Shown here one piece after another: positions 15,743-24,928 of a stretch of DNA of 47,860 bases (position 1 is its first letter; each line of letters opens with the position of its first letter). The stretch spans positions 1 to 47,860 of the forward strand of contig CAYXZC010000008.1 in NCBI GenBank assembly GCA_964469815.1, read 5' to 3'. The notes below the pieces were generated by a model. The model made no database searches, had not been told where the DNA came from, and saw nothing but the letters and a program-made list of their open reading frames with translations. The position numbers were made by a program, and so were the translations under genes. The DNA comes from MGBC163016 sp964469815. Lineage in GTDB: Bacteria > Actinomycetota > Coriobacteriia > Coriobacteriales > Eggerthellaceae.

Positions 15743-17146
15743 ATGTCGCTTCCAGCATCCGATCTTAATAAGAAAGCTGACAATCTAACGACAATGCAGC
15801 TTGGTGAGGTGCTTCCCGAAACCGCTAAGGTCATTGATGGGCATCTTCATATCGGTGGTGTTGATATGGTGAAGCTCGCAAAGGAGCAAGGAACCGCGCT
15901 CTACGTCTACGACGAGCAGGAGCTTCGCCACAACATGGAGCGTTATCTCGAAGCCTTCCGCGAGAATTATCCGAATTCGGATGTTCTGTATGCAAGCAAG
16001 GCTTTTCTCAATATGGCTATCCTGCAGATCGCCAATGAACTGGGCATGTGCTTGGATGTTTCCGGCGGTGGGGAATTGGCTATGGCATTAGCGGCGAAAT
16101 TCCCGGCCGATCGCATTTTCGTGCACGGCAACAACAAGACGCCGATCGAATTGAAAGAAGCCATCCGAGCGGGTGTCGGTCGCATCGTCGTCGACAGTTT
16201 GGAAGAGCTGGATCGTGTCTCGAAGATAGCGGGCGAAGAAGGCAAGACGCAGGACATCTACATGCGCATCACGCCGGGCGTGGAGGCCGACACGCATGCT
16301 TATATATGCACCGGTTGCGAGGACTCGAAATTCGGCTTCACCCTGCGCGATGACTATGCCATGCAATGCATCAAGCAGGCTATCGATACTCCGAACGTCA
16401 ACCTTGTAGGGCTGCATTGCCACATCGGTTCGCAGATATTCGCTCTTGTGTCGTTCAGAGAAGCGGCGTTCGTGATGGTCGATCTTATCGCGCGGGTTCG
16501 CGACGAGCTTGGGTATACGATAAAAGAGCTCGATCTTGGTGGCGGCCTTGGCGTTGCTTATATGGAAGAGGATCGTCCGTCAACGATCGAGGATTATGCG
16601 AAAGTGGTTTCCGATGCAGTGCGTGAATCATGCGAGGAGCGCGGCCTTGAGCTTCCGCGCCTACTGGTCGAGCCGGGACGCTCGCTTGTGGCGAATGCGG
16701 GAGTCACGCTGTACACGGTGGGCACGATCAAGGATCTGAAAGGGGTGCGCAAGTTCGTGGCCATTGATGGCGGCATGTCGGATAACATCCGTACAGCGCT
16801 CTACGATTCCGAATACGAGCCGGTCATCGCGAACAAGGCCGATGCGCCTCGTACCGAGATAGTCACGCTTTGCGGAAAGCATTGCGAGAGTGGGGATGCT
16901 GTTGTGCTCGATGGGTCGCTTCAAGCTGCTGAAGTGGGCGATATCGTTTGTGTGTTCGGCACAGGGGCATATTGCTACACGATGGCGAGCAATTATAATG
17001 GGCAGCCGCGACCCGGCATCGTGTTCGTGAAGGATGGGAAGGCGAATCTGGTCACGCGCCGCGAAACATATGCCGACCTGATGTCGCGCGATATGGTCTA
17101 TGCGCTCGATCAATTCCAGCAGAAGTATCAGAAGAACATCTGTTAG
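15743..17146 (+). CDS. lysA: Diaminopimelate decarboxylase
   Basis: Last step of lysine synthesis: PLP-dependent decarboxylation of meso-diaminopimelate. 467 aa. PLP lysine in YASKAFLN (about residue 80), GGGELAMAL, the PLP-contact histidine in GLHCHIGSQIF, LDLGGGLGVAY for phosphate binding, RLLVEPGRSLVANAG, and the catalytic Cys in KHCESGD. The N-terminus has about 35 extra residues before the fold-III barrel. AAAGGAG precedes ATG 15743. hom follows in the same direction, so the pair forms an aspartate-family amino-acid neighbourhood. No lysine riboswitch is visible in the 150 bp upstream, which is taken up by the toxin-like locus. Confidence 0.95.
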   Translation: MSLPASDLNKKADNLTTMQLGEVLPETAKVIDGHLHIGGVDMVKLAKEQGTALYVYDEQELRHNMERYLEAFRENYPNSDVLYASKAFLNMAILQIANELGMCLDVSGGGELAMALAAKFPADRIFVHGNNKTPIELKEAIRAGVGRIVVDSLEELDRVSKIAGEEGKTQDIYMRITPGVEADTHAYICTGCEDSKFGFTLRDDYAMQCIKQAIDTPNVNLVGLHCHIGSQIFALVSFREAAFVMVDLIARVRDELGYTIKELDLGGGLGVAYMEEDRPSTIEDYAKVVSDAVRESCEERGLELPRLLVEPGRSLVANAGVTLYTVGTIKDLKGVRKFVAIDGGMSDNIRTALYDSEYEPVIANKADAPRTEIVTLCGKHCESGDAVVLDGSLQAAEVGDIVCVFGTGAYCYTMASNYNGQPRPGIVFVKDGKANLVTRRETYADLMSRDMVYALDQFQQKYQKNIC

Positions 17147-17156
17147 TTTCGATGCC

Positions 17157-17185
17157 CTAAAACGCCGATCGGAACCTTCGTCCGT
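17157..17185. repeat. Decayed copy of the rpsI-terminator repeat
   Basis: CTAAAACGCCGATCGGAA followed by CTTCGTCCG nearly matches 14235-14262, but here the left arm of the hairpin is lost (only GCCC remains). It sits just before an extended -10-like TGGTAGAAT at 17203-17211, the probable hom promoter. Confidence 0.5.
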
Positions 17186-17242
17186 TCGAATTGAATAGAT
17201 GGTAGAATCTTCCTTCAAAGCCCATTTTCTTAGGAGATCCTC

Positions 17243-18526
17243 ATGACAATAAACATCGGACTCGTCGGCACCGGTACGGTCGGTGGCGGATGCATCGATA
17301 TCCTGCAAAAGCATCACGAAGATTTCAAGCGCCACCTCGGCGTTGACGTGCAACTCGTAAGCGTTTGCTCGCTAAGTCCTGACGAGGCACAAGCTCATGG
17401 TGTGGGCGATCTTTTCACCTCCGATTATCATGAGGTCGTGAACAACCCCGATGTCGACATCGTTGTCGAGCTTATCGGTGGCACCACCGTTGCGAAGAAT
17501 GTGGTTCTCGAAGCGCTCAAGGCGGGAAAGAACGTTGTTACCGCGAACAAGGCGCTCATGGCGACGCATGGTGAAGAAGTTATGGCGGCTGTGAAGGAAG
17601 CCGGCACCGAACTCGCTTTTGGCGCGAGCGTTGGCGGAGGCATTCCGATCATTGGCCCGCTGAAGCATTCGCTCATCGCAAACGAGATAGAATCGGTGAT
17701 GGGCATCGTGAATGGCACGACAAACTATATGCTCACTCGCATGGCTGAAGACGGGATGAGCTACGACGAGGCGCTCGCCGAAGCACAGGCGAAAGGCTTT
17801 GCAGAGGCCAATCCATCCGCCGATGTCGATGGGTTCGATGCAGCGGCCAAGATAGCCATCCTGGCTTCGATCGCTTTCAATTCCCGTGTTACGATCGACG
17901 ACGTTTACACGAAGGGGATAACCTCCATCACGCCTACCGATCTGGCTGCGGCCGATGAGATGGGCTACGTTGTGAAGCTGATGGCCATCGCACACAGGCT
18001 GGATGATGGGATCGATGTTCGTGTTCATCCCACGATGATCCCGAAAGGCCACCAGATGGCCAATGTGAATGGCGTTTTCAATGCCATCTATGTCGTTGGT
18101 GATTTCGTTGGCGAGACCATGTTCTTCGGCGAGGGAGCCGGTGCAGGCGCTGCAGCCAGTGCGGTGATGGGTGATGTGCTAGAGGTGGCTCGTCATATCC
18201 AGATGGGTTACGCTCCGCTTCCGGCATGCACATGCACAGATTCGCTTCGGATCCTTCCGATCGAAGACCTGTCGATGAAGTATTACATCCGCTTCTCCGT
18301 ATCCGACAAGCTTGGCGTGCTTGCGACCATGGCCGACACATTCGCGCGTCATAACGTCAGCGTGTTCTCCATGGTTCAGCGCGGTGCGGTGGTAGATGGT
18401 GTTGTGGATGTCATCTATGTTACCCATACTGCCCGCGAAAGCGACATCCGTGCAGCGGTGGATGAAATTAAAACAATGAATGACATTTTGCATGCCGACC
18501 CCTCGATCATCCGCGTGGAGGAGTAA
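17243..18526 (+). CDS. hom: Homoserine dehydrogenase with C-terminal ACT domain
   Basis: NAD(P)-dependent reduction of aspartate semialdehyde to homoserine, the branch point to threonine and methionine. 427 aa. Rossmann motif GLVGTGTVGGGCID at the N-terminus, TANKALMATHG (catalytic Lys region), FGASVGGGIPIIGPL, GIVNGTTNYMLTRM, and NPSADVDGFDAAAKIAILA with acidic residues of the active site. Residues about 350-427 form an ACT domain (YYIRFSVSDKLGVLATMADT) expected to bind threonine for feedback control. The start follows AGGAG. It lies 96 bp after lysA. Confidence 0.95.
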   Translation: MTINIGLVGTGTVGGGCIDILQKHHEDFKRHLGVDVQLVSVCSLSPDEAQAHGVGDLFTSDYHEVVNNPDVDIVVELIGGTTVAKNVVLEALKAGKNVVTANKALMATHGEEVMAAVKEAGTELAFGASVGGGIPIIGPLKHSLIANEIESVMGIVNGTTNYMLTRMAEDGMSYDEALAEAQAKGFAEANPSADVDGFDAAAKIAILASIAFNSRVTIDDVYTKGITSITPTDLAAADEMGYVVKLMAIAHRLDDGIDVRVHPTMIPKGHQMANVNGVFNAIYVVGDFVGETMFFGEGAGAGAAASAVMGDVLEVARHIQMGYAPLPACTCTDSLRILPIEDLSMKYYIRFSVSDKLGVLATMADTFARHNVSVFSMVQRGAVVDGVVDVIYVTHTARESDIRAAVDEIKTMNDILHADPSIIRVEE

Positions 18527-18535
18527 AGTATTCGG

Positions 18536-18580
18536 GCGTGATTTTGGGACGTGATTTTGGGACGTTCCTAAACTCACGCG
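18536..18580. repeat. Variant GTGATTTT hairpin with internal duplication
   Basis: GCGTGATTTTGGGAC is followed by a second GTGATTTTGGGAC and then GTTCCTAAACTCACGCG, so one arm of the GTGATTTTAG...CTAAACTCAC hairpin is duplicated in tandem. It is followed by TTGTCATCCTGAGC (18584-18597), a fragment of the dispersed repeat seen at 47 kb. Confidence 0.6.
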
Positions 18581-18643
18581 CTTTGTCATCCTGAGCATTG
18601 TGGGACATTAGGCTACGTCCCCATTGTCCCGTTTGAGGAGAAT

Positions 18644-19897
18644 ATGAAGCATTTTGAGAGCGAGAAGAACCTTCTCGAGGACATCAAGGCAGATACCAAC
18701 AGTTGGTACAAGCGCAAGCTTTCAGTGCCTGCGCAAGATGTCGATGGCAAGAAGCTTCCGATCGGGGTGAAGATCTTCGGGGTGCTGTGCATCATCGGGG
18801 CGATCATCGGCCTTGTCGGTTTGGGCGATGCGGTATGGGAATCCGTTCGGATGCTACGAGATGGCGTCAGACCCGAAATAGGGCTTTCGTCTGTAGTGGT
18901 AACGATAGTCCGGTTGATCGATCTTGTTCTTCTGGCTGCAGCTTTCATCGTTTTCGGCGTGAGACTGTTCCGCAATCAGCGTCATTATGCTGCGATCGTT
19001 CTATACGCGGTGTACATCCTCCTCATTTTGGGTGCGATCTGCTCTCTTATGCTCTATGGAGTGGATCCCAGGCTGTTAATCTACGGTCTGCTGCTCTTAT
19101 TGCTCGTTTGCTTCCAGATTTATCTTGACCCCAACCTTCGCAAGGAGCGCAAGGACTATTTCAAGGAACGCGAAGAGAAGCTCAAGACGGAACAGGAAGC
19201 GGGAACGCTTGGCCGCGACCCAAGCGGGAAGGGTTTCATCGATCTGAATTTCTTCAACCTGTTCTGGATCTTCATCGTTTGCTCCATTTTGGGCGATGTG
19301 ATGGAGAGCATCTATCATGTGGCCGTGGTGGATCCGGGTCACTGGCAGGATAGGGCGGGTCTTCTTTTCGGGCCGTTCTCTCCGATTTATGGTTGCGGCG
19401 CCCTTTTGATGACGCTGTTCCTCAATCGTCTGTATAAGAAGAACATCATCTTGGTGTTCCTGCTGAGCGCGATCATCGGAGGCGCTTTCGAATACTTCGT
19501 CAGCGTTTTCATGCAATACACGTTCGGCGCGGTGGCATGGGATTACACCGGTCAGTGGCTTTCCATCGGCGGTCGCACTTGCGGACTGGCAATGTGCGCA
19601 TGGGGGTTGCTGGGGGTCGTTTGGTTGAAATTGTTGCTACCGTTACTGTTGAAGCTGATCGACCTCATTCCGTGGAACTGGCGATATACGGTAACGACGA
19701 TAGCAGCAGCGCTCATGGTCGTTGACTGCGTGATGTCACTGCAAGCATTGGATTGCTGGTATGAAAGACTGGCGAACCGACCGATCAATTCCCCGATCCA
19801 GCATTTCTATGCGGATCATTTCGACAATTCATGGATGGAGCACAGATTCCAATCCATGACGATCGACCCAGGCAATTCCGTGCGTTCTGGAAATTGA
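18644..19897 (+). CDS. Multi-pass membrane protein with CmpB-type (putative ABC transporter permease) domain
   Basis: 417 aa. The N-terminal half has four predicted helices (from about residue 45, GVKIFGVLCIIGAIIGLVGL) and a charged loop (KERKDYFKEREEKLKTEQE). The C-terminal half (about 190-345) matches the pattern of the PF06541 family: CSILGDVMESIYH, GLLFGPFSPIYGCGALL, GGAFEYFVSVFMQ, WDYTGQWLSIGGRTCG. Despite the family name, transport activity has not been generally shown. TGAGGAG precedes ATG 18644. The gene appears monocistronic or leads into the MoaE-like gene 31 bp downstream. Confidence 0.8.
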   Translation: MKHFESEKNLLEDIKADTNSWYKRKLSVPAQDVDGKKLPIGVKIFGVLCIIGAIIGLVGLGDAVWESVRMLRDGVRPEIGLSSVVVTIVRLIDLVLLAAAFIVFGVRLFRNQRHYAAIVLYAVYILLILGAICSLMLYGVDPRLLIYGLLLLLLVCFQIYLDPNLRKERKDYFKEREEKLKTEQEAGTLGRDPSGKGFIDLNFFNLFWIFIVCSILGDVMESIYHVAVVDPGHWQDRAGLLFGPFSPIYGCGALLMTLFLNRLYKKNIILVFLLSAIIGGAFEYFVSVFMQYTFGAVAWDYTGQWLSIGGRTCGLAMCAWGLLGVVWLKLLLPLLLKLIDLIPWNWRYTVTTIAAALMVVDCVMSLQALDCWYERLANRPINSPIQHFYADHFDNSWMEHRFQSMTIDPGNSVRSGN

Positions 19898-19928
19898 TGA
19901 AAAGGCACTTCAAGGAAAAGGAGAGAAA

Positions 19929-20324
19929 ATGGCTATCGAAGAACCATCTATGGATGCGTGGTTGAAGGAAGCGAAGGCATCCGAGAACGCGGACAAATGC
20001 GGGATGTTCCTAGCGCATAACGGAGTCGTGCGCATAACGCCGAAGGCTCAGGTGCGTGAAGGCGTTGAGGGTCTAGGCGAAGTCGCGCAAGTGGATTTCT
20101 CCTATGATGCCGAAGGCGTTGAGGCCGCCGTTGCTGAGGCTCTCACATGGAAAGGTGTCTATTACGTGCGTGTTTGGTTGAACGAAGGCGTGCTCAACGT
20201 GGGCGATTCCATAATGTATGTGATGATCGGAGCTGACATACGTCCGAATTGCATAGATGCGCTTCAAAAGCTGGTCGGCAAGATAAAGAACGATCTTGTG
20301 GTCGAGAAGGAGATATATGCATAG
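19929..20324 (+). CDS. MoaE-like protein (molybdopterin synthase large-subunit family)
   Basis: 131 aa. GMFLAHNGVVRITPKAQ, the YYVRVWLNEGVLNVGDSIMY core and the following IRPNCIDALQKLVGKIKNDL match the MoaE fold pattern (substrate loop, G-x-L-x-x-G-D strand, helix, K-x-E end). It stops at VVEKEIYA, just after the place of the first active-site lysine, so it lacks the longer C-terminus of E. coli MoaE; such short forms occur in anaerobes. The role would be sulfur transfer in molybdopterin synthesis, useful for the several Mo enzymes here, but no moaD or other moa gene is adjacent. AAGGAG precedes the ATG. It overlaps the serpin gene by 8 nt. Confidence 0.65.
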   Translation: MAIEEPSMDAWLKEAKASENADKCGMFLAHNGVVRITPKAQVREGVEGLGEVAQVDFSYDAEGVEAAVAEALTWKGVYYVRVWLNEGVLNVGDSIMYVMIGADIRPNCIDALQKLVGKIKNDLVVEKEIYA

Positions 20325-21690
20325 AGCTTCACGGGTTTTCGTTGCTATCGTTGCCAGTATCTGTTTGATAGCATCGCTTGCGCTTAGCGGTTGTGCAACA
20401 GGGCGACAAGGCGTTTCCGATCCGGGTTCGACTGCCAATGATGCCAGTTTGCAAGGCCAGCAGGTGGCTGACGATATGATGGACGTCGAGACATGGAACG
20501 CTTTTGCATCGAATAGCACTGCTGCAGTGCTGGGTTCATCTGCTCAGGATCCAAACGGGAATGCGTGCTTCTCGCCTGCATCGTTGTATTTCGCATTGGC
20601 TTTGGCTGCACAAGGCGCAGACGGCGATGCGCAAAGCCAATTGCTCGAACTGTTAGGGACAAAAGACGCCGATGCGCTTTCGGTCTTCTGCAGGAAATGG
20701 ATCTCGCAGATCGAGCATCCTTTTGGTGAAGAAGATGCTGGTGCGCAAGGTGCGCTTGATGATGCGAAGGCAGCAGAGTCGGACGAGGCAGGCGTAGACG
20801 ATGCAGGTTCTGACGGCAAGGTGCAATTGGCGAATTCTGTATGGATAAAGGATGGCTTCACGTTCAAGCGAGACTACATCGACATCATCCAGAACAGCTT
20901 GGGAGCATCGTCCTTCAATGTTGATTTCGGAACTCCGGAGGCGGATTCGCAGATAACCCAATGGGTGTCCGACGAGACGAAGGGATTGCTCCAACCTGAA
21001 TTCCATACGACCGATGCCGATATCGCCAAGCTCATCAACACCGTTTACTTCAAAAGCTCTTGGACAGATCAGTTCGATACTGCATCTACGACCGATGGTG
21101 TCTTTCATGCTCCCGAAGCGGATATGCCTGCAAGCTTCATGCATAAGTTCGTAGAATCGGGGTCATTCGCGCAGGGCGGGAATTTCACCGCGTGCCAACT
21201 CGGTTTCACCAACGGCTACACGATGTCGTTCTACTTGCCTGATGAAGGGACGACTCCATCGGATCTTTTGCAGGACGCTACAGGCATACAGCAGCTGTTG
21301 GAGGCGCAGTTTGATTACAGGCCGGTGGATCTTACGTTGCCAAAGTTCAGCATCGATTCTAGTTTCGGTGATCTTATAGACGCGCTTCGATCATTGGGGG
21401 TCACAGACGTATTCGATCCGACGAATGCCGGAATGTTCGCGAACATGATAGAAACGAATGATGGAACCGCATCAGGGGATTTCTATATAAGCGATGCTAT
21501 TCAGGAAACGCATTTAGGATTGGATGAGAATGGCGTGGAAGCTGCAGCATATACTGCGCTGGGGATAAAGGAAACGGCGATGATGCCGGAGGAAGAGCCG
21601 GTTGAGTTCGTGGTGGATCGTCCGTTTGCGTATATGGTGCAGTCTCCGGATGGAGTTGTATTGTTCGCGGGAATGGTGAACGCGGTTTAG
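20317..21690 (+). CDS. Serpin-family protease inhibitor, predicted lipoprotein
   Basis: 457 aa. Signal peptide with lipobox LALSGC (Cys26), so the protein should be exported and lipid-anchored. The serpin core follows: NACFSPASLYFALALAAQGA, VQLANSVWIKDGFTF, INTVYFKSSWTDQFD, VDLTLPKFSID, the hinge DENGVEAAAYTA, and the closing strands VVDRPFAYMVQSPDGVVLFA. The small Ala-rich hinge residues predict an inhibitory serpin. Counting from the hinge puts P1 near Thr in IKETAMMP, so small or neutral-residue proteases such as elastase-like enzymes are plausible targets (inference). The insert EEDAGAQGALDDAKAAESDE (about 145-165) is unusual and acidic. ATG 20317 follows AAGGAG and overlaps the upstream stop, implying coupled translation. 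Confidence 0.92.
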   Translation: MHRASRVFVAIVASICLIASLALSGCATGRQGVSDPGSTANDASLQGQQVADDMMDVETWNAFASNSTAAVLGSSAQDPNGNACFSPASLYFALALAAQGADGDAQSQLLELLGTKDADALSVFCRKWISQIEHPFGEEDAGAQGALDDAKAAESDEAGVDDAGSDGKVQLANSVWIKDGFTFKRDYIDIIQNSLGASSFNVDFGTPEADSQITQWVSDETKGLLQPEFHTTDADIAKLINTVYFKSSWTDQFDTASTTDGVFHAPEADMPASFMHKFVESGSFAQGGNFTACQLGFTNGYTMSFYLPDEGTTPSDLLQDATGIQQLLEAQFDYRPVDLTLPKFSIDSSFGDLIDALRSLGVTDVFDPTNAGMFANMIETNDGTASGDFYISDAIQETHLGLDENGVEAAAYTALGIKETAMMPEEEPVEFVVDRPFAYMVQSPDGVVLFAGMVNAV

Positions 21691-21907
21691 GCCACTGAAT
21701 ACAGATTGTGGTTTTCAGCTAAAAAAATCACAACATAATGTGTATTCTCGTCCAAAAACTGTCATTAAGGCGTTACTATATAAAACGGTCGCGGGCAAAC
21801 GCCAAATAAACCTTCCAGGCCCGCTCCTATTCTCCAAACAAAGCTTATAGATACTCCGAGAATCCATGTTATACCGAATATAAGCCTTCTCCGATCCGGT
21901 GGCCTAG
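21691..21907. other. Gap upstream of the ligase-synthase fusion gene
   Basis: 217 bp without a gene. Partial inverted sequence GTGGTTTT...AAAAAAATCAC near 21710-21735 may end the serpin transcript. A TATATAAAA run at 21777-21785 and a 6-bp GCGGGC/GCCCGC stem (21791-21796 with 21819-21824) precede the next gene. No recognisable riboswitch. Confidence 0.5.
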
Positions 21908-24850
21908 ATGATCGACGCATTTGAAACCAGCGTCCGTATAAATCCGAACCGTGTTTTCTTCACGTTCGTGGATGGTTCCGGACATGAGACCTCATTCACA
22001 TATAAGCAGACTCGACTGATATCTGCAGCATTGGCTCGTCGGCTCAAGAATCAGGGTGTAGCTGCAGGCGATATCGTGATCGCTGAGCTGGTCAATTCTC
22101 CCGAATTCATCTTCCTAATCCTTGCATCGGCCTATGCCGATTTTACGTTGGCTGCTATAGACATACATCTGCCCGAGGGCGAGCGGGTGGCGCAAAAGCT
22201 TGCGCTTGAGCGCTTCGGCCGTCGTGTGGCTATGCATATCGATGACCAGCGTCTGAGGAGCATCCTTCGAAAGGGGCGCGATATCGCCACAGGGATGGCT
22301 GACGAGAGCACCGTGATCGAATCCATCTGTGGAACACCGCGTTGGGAGCATTCCATCATGGGGCAAAAGCAGGACATCATCGACGATACCGTTCATTTTG
22401 CTGAGCGTGAGGCACATCTTTTCGATGCGAATTCGTCTGCTCTTATCGTGTTCTCCGGAACAGCGGCCAGCAAATCAAAGGCCATCTTGCTCAATTGGCG
22501 GAATCTGATGGATGCCTCGATCGCTGCCAACCGAACGCTCAATGAGCAAGGCCGACAGCTTTGGCAGGAGCGCCTGCCTCTCAATCGGAACAGTGTGAAC
22601 TTCGCCTCATCGGATCCCGGCAGTTCGGATTGCTTCTGGCAATGCGCATATTCGCTCTCGCATATTCGCGGATATCAAACCTTGGTGCGTTCAGTGATGG
22701 GAAAGTCCCCGCTTCGCCTCTACGAGGTTTTCGATGCCGAGCTGATCCTCAACGATAGGGAGCGTTCGCATGTAACGCATATCTCGGTGTCGGATGATAT
22801 GCTGCAAGACCTGCTCACGGTGGAAGAATGGAGGATCGATATCCAGCCGAATGCCCGAGTGAGATTGGCGGAATACCAGTGCATCCTCATAGACGATCGT
22901 GCCTTCGATCCGCGCACTATCGAGCGTGCCATCGATCTGGAGGTGCGCATCTTTGCGGGCTACGGTATCCCTGAGACCAGTGGGCTTTTGGCTGCATCGC
23001 TGATCACATCGGATTTTCGCGGCGGAATGCGCTTGATGGATGGATATGATGTGCACATCGTCGATGCGGACGAAGACGGATTCGGTCGATTGGCGGTAAA
23101 AGGTCCGGGAGTTTTTGGCGGATATCTGAATTCCAGTGCGGCTTTCACTGTCGATCATTTTTTCATAACAGGAAGCACCGCAACTCTCTACGATGACTGC
23201 ATCTACATAAAGAATCGCGCGACCGATATGGTCCTCGTAGACGGCGAGATGGTATACCCGGCAGAGATCGCTGAGGCGCTACGCCATATTCCGGGCGTTA
23301 CCGATGTGCATGTTTTCGGGATCGCCGATGCTGTCCATGGTCGATGCCCTGTTGCGGTCGTTGAGCGCAACGATCCCGCCTTGACCTCAGAGGCTATAGT
23401 CCGAATTTCGCGCCAGTGGCTCTCCGAGCTCAGCATGCCGAGGCATATCTATGTTGCCGATTCGCTGCCCCGACGTGAGAATGGCAGGCTTGACCGCGCC
23501 ACTATAGAAGAGATGTTCAGAAGCTCGATGAAGATCCAGCGGATGACGCTTCACCATGTGCGCATTCCCTTCAACAGCCCAGCAAGAGGCGTATATGGCG
23601 AGATGACATATCGTGACTCGGTGATAGTCGAACTTGAGGATGCTCTCGGTCGCAAGGGTCTTGGAGAATGTACGGCCTTCGATGCTTTGAACGAGGAGGC
23701 CAACGCGCGTGGCAGCCTTGTTCAGGATGTCCTCTTCATCCGCGATGTCATAGCGCCCGCCACCATAGGGCGAACGTTCTTCCATCCGCGTTATACAGAC
23801 GAGATCTTCTCGGATCTGCCGGATATAGAGCGGCATCCTATGGCGGCGTCCGCGGTCGAGTGCGCGATATGGGATCTTTTCGGCCATGTGAGCGAGCGAA
23901 CGCTTTGGGAACTCATCAACGATGAGTATTCCCGCCTTGTTGAGAGCATCGTGCCGGAAGGAATGGCAGATGTCGAGATGCCGCGAGTTGCCCAGATGGA
24001 TGGTGCGGTTGCCAAAGTGGCATCGGATGCCGTGATCGATCTTGATCCTACACCGGTTGCCATGGCGAATTCACACAACGCAGTGGCGGCCGGGTATAGC
24101 CGGTTGAAGATAAGGGTCACCCCGCACCGCGGATTCGCGTGCGTGCGGTCGATCCGACGGGCTTTTCCCGATCTGCTGATCACCCTTGATGCGAACCGAA
24201 GCTTCACGGCTGACGACATCGAACAACTGCGCGGCTACGATTCGCTCAATATCGGTTGGATAGAGGAGCCTTTCTCTCCTGATGAGGCGAAGAAGCTGGC
24301 GCATCGTGCGAGGAGGGGCGATCTCGGAAAGCCATCGGAAGCGAATGATAGCGCAAGCCATGCGGCTGAATCCGAGGTGCCTGTTTCCATGGGCGTCTTT
24401 GAGGCGCTGGGGGATGTGCAGCGGTTGATCGAGACGCCTATCTGCGTGGATGAATCCTATGCGAATTTGAAGGAAGCGGGGGAATTCCTGTATTCGCACG
24501 ATCTTCATTGCGTTTCCGTGAAGGTGGCGAAGTTCGGGGGGATCGAGTCCACACTGAGGTTCCTGGCGCATGCGAAGCTGCTCGGAAAAGTGGTCGTTAT
24601 GGGCGGAATGCAGGAGACCGGGATCGGTCGACGTGTGAGCGCGGCGTTCGAGACGTTGCCAGGCGTGGTGCTGCCGGGTGATGTAGGGTCGATATCGCGC
24701 TACTTCAAGATAGATATAACGTATCCTCGTTACGAGGCGAACGATGGTGATATAACCTTGAACTCGGATGGGTTCGAATACGGTATCGGATGCGTTCTTG
24801 ATGAGGAGCAGCTTTCCCGCGTTGAGGTTGAGCGAGTGACCATCGGGTGA
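21908..24850 (+). CDS. Fusion: acyl-CoA-ligase-like (MenE-type) domain plus o-succinylbenzoate synthase-like (MenC) domain
   Basis: 980 aa in one frame. Residues 1-540 have the layout of an adenylate-forming ligase: VFSGTAASKSKAILL (P-loop), FAGYGIPETSG, GRLAVKGPGVFGGYLN, and the C-terminal hinge with NRATDMVLVDGEMVYPAEI. Residues 541-980 are an enolase-superfamily barrel: metal ligands in LDANRSF, WIEEPF and CVDESY, and the second-side Lys in SVKVAKFGG. Together they suggest steps of menaquinone synthesis (o-succinylbenzoate formation and CoA activation). Several key positions deviate: the ligase TGD motif reads TGS, the catalytic Lys of NGK is Arg (ENGRLDR), and the barrel K-x-K base reads K-x-R (RLKIRV). 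The Shine-Dalgarno sequence is weak. The order is ligase first, then synthase. Confidence 0.8.
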   Translation: MIDAFETSVRINPNRVFFTFVDGSGHETSFTYKQTRLISAALARRLKNQGVAAGDIVIAELVNSPEFIFLILASAYADFTLAAIDIHLPEGERVAQKLALERFGRRVAMHIDDQRLRSILRKGRDIATGMADESTVIESICGTPRWEHSIMGQKQDIIDDTVHFAEREAHLFDANSSALIVFSGTAASKSKAILLNWRNLMDASIAANRTLNEQGRQLWQERLPLNRNSVNFASSDPGSSDCFWQCAYSLSHIRGYQTLVRSVMGKSPLRLYEVFDAELILNDRERSHVTHISVSDDMLQDLLTVEEWRIDIQPNARVRLAEYQCILIDDRAFDPRTIERAIDLEVRIFAGYGIPETSGLLAASLITSDFRGGMRLMDGYDVHIVDADEDGFGRLAVKGPGVFGGYLNSSAAFTVDHFFITGSTATLYDDCIYIKNRATDMVLVDGEMVYPAEIAEALRHIPGVTDVHVFGIADAVHGRCPVAVVERNDPALTSEAIVRISRQWLSELSMPRHIYVADSLPRRENGRLDRATIEEMFRSSMKIQRMTLHHVRIPFNSPARGVYGEMTYRDSVIVELEDALGRKGLGECTAFDALNEEANARGSLVQDVLFIRDVIAPATIGRTFFHPRYTDEIFSDLPDIERHPMAASAVECAIWDLFGHVSERTLWELINDEYSRLVESIVPEGMADVEMPRVAQMDGAVAKVASDAVIDLDPTPVAMANSHNAVAAGYSRLKIRVTPHRGFACVRSIRRAFPDLLITLDANRSFTADDIEQLRGYDSLNIGWIEEPFSPDEAKKLAHRARRGDLGKPSEANDSASHAAESEVPVSMGVFEALGDVQRLIETPICVDESYANLKEAGEFLYSHDLHCVSVKVAKFGGIESTLRFLAHAKLLGKVVVMGGMQETGIGRRVSAAFETLPGVVLPGDVGSISRYFKIDITYPRYEANDGDITLNSDGFEYGIGCVLDEEQLSRVEVERVTIG

Positions 24851-24928
24851 TCGGATCGACCCTTTTCATGTGCATTTTGCCATGAACAGGTAACGTGACA
24901 TTCGCACGATGCGATGAATCTGCTCTTC

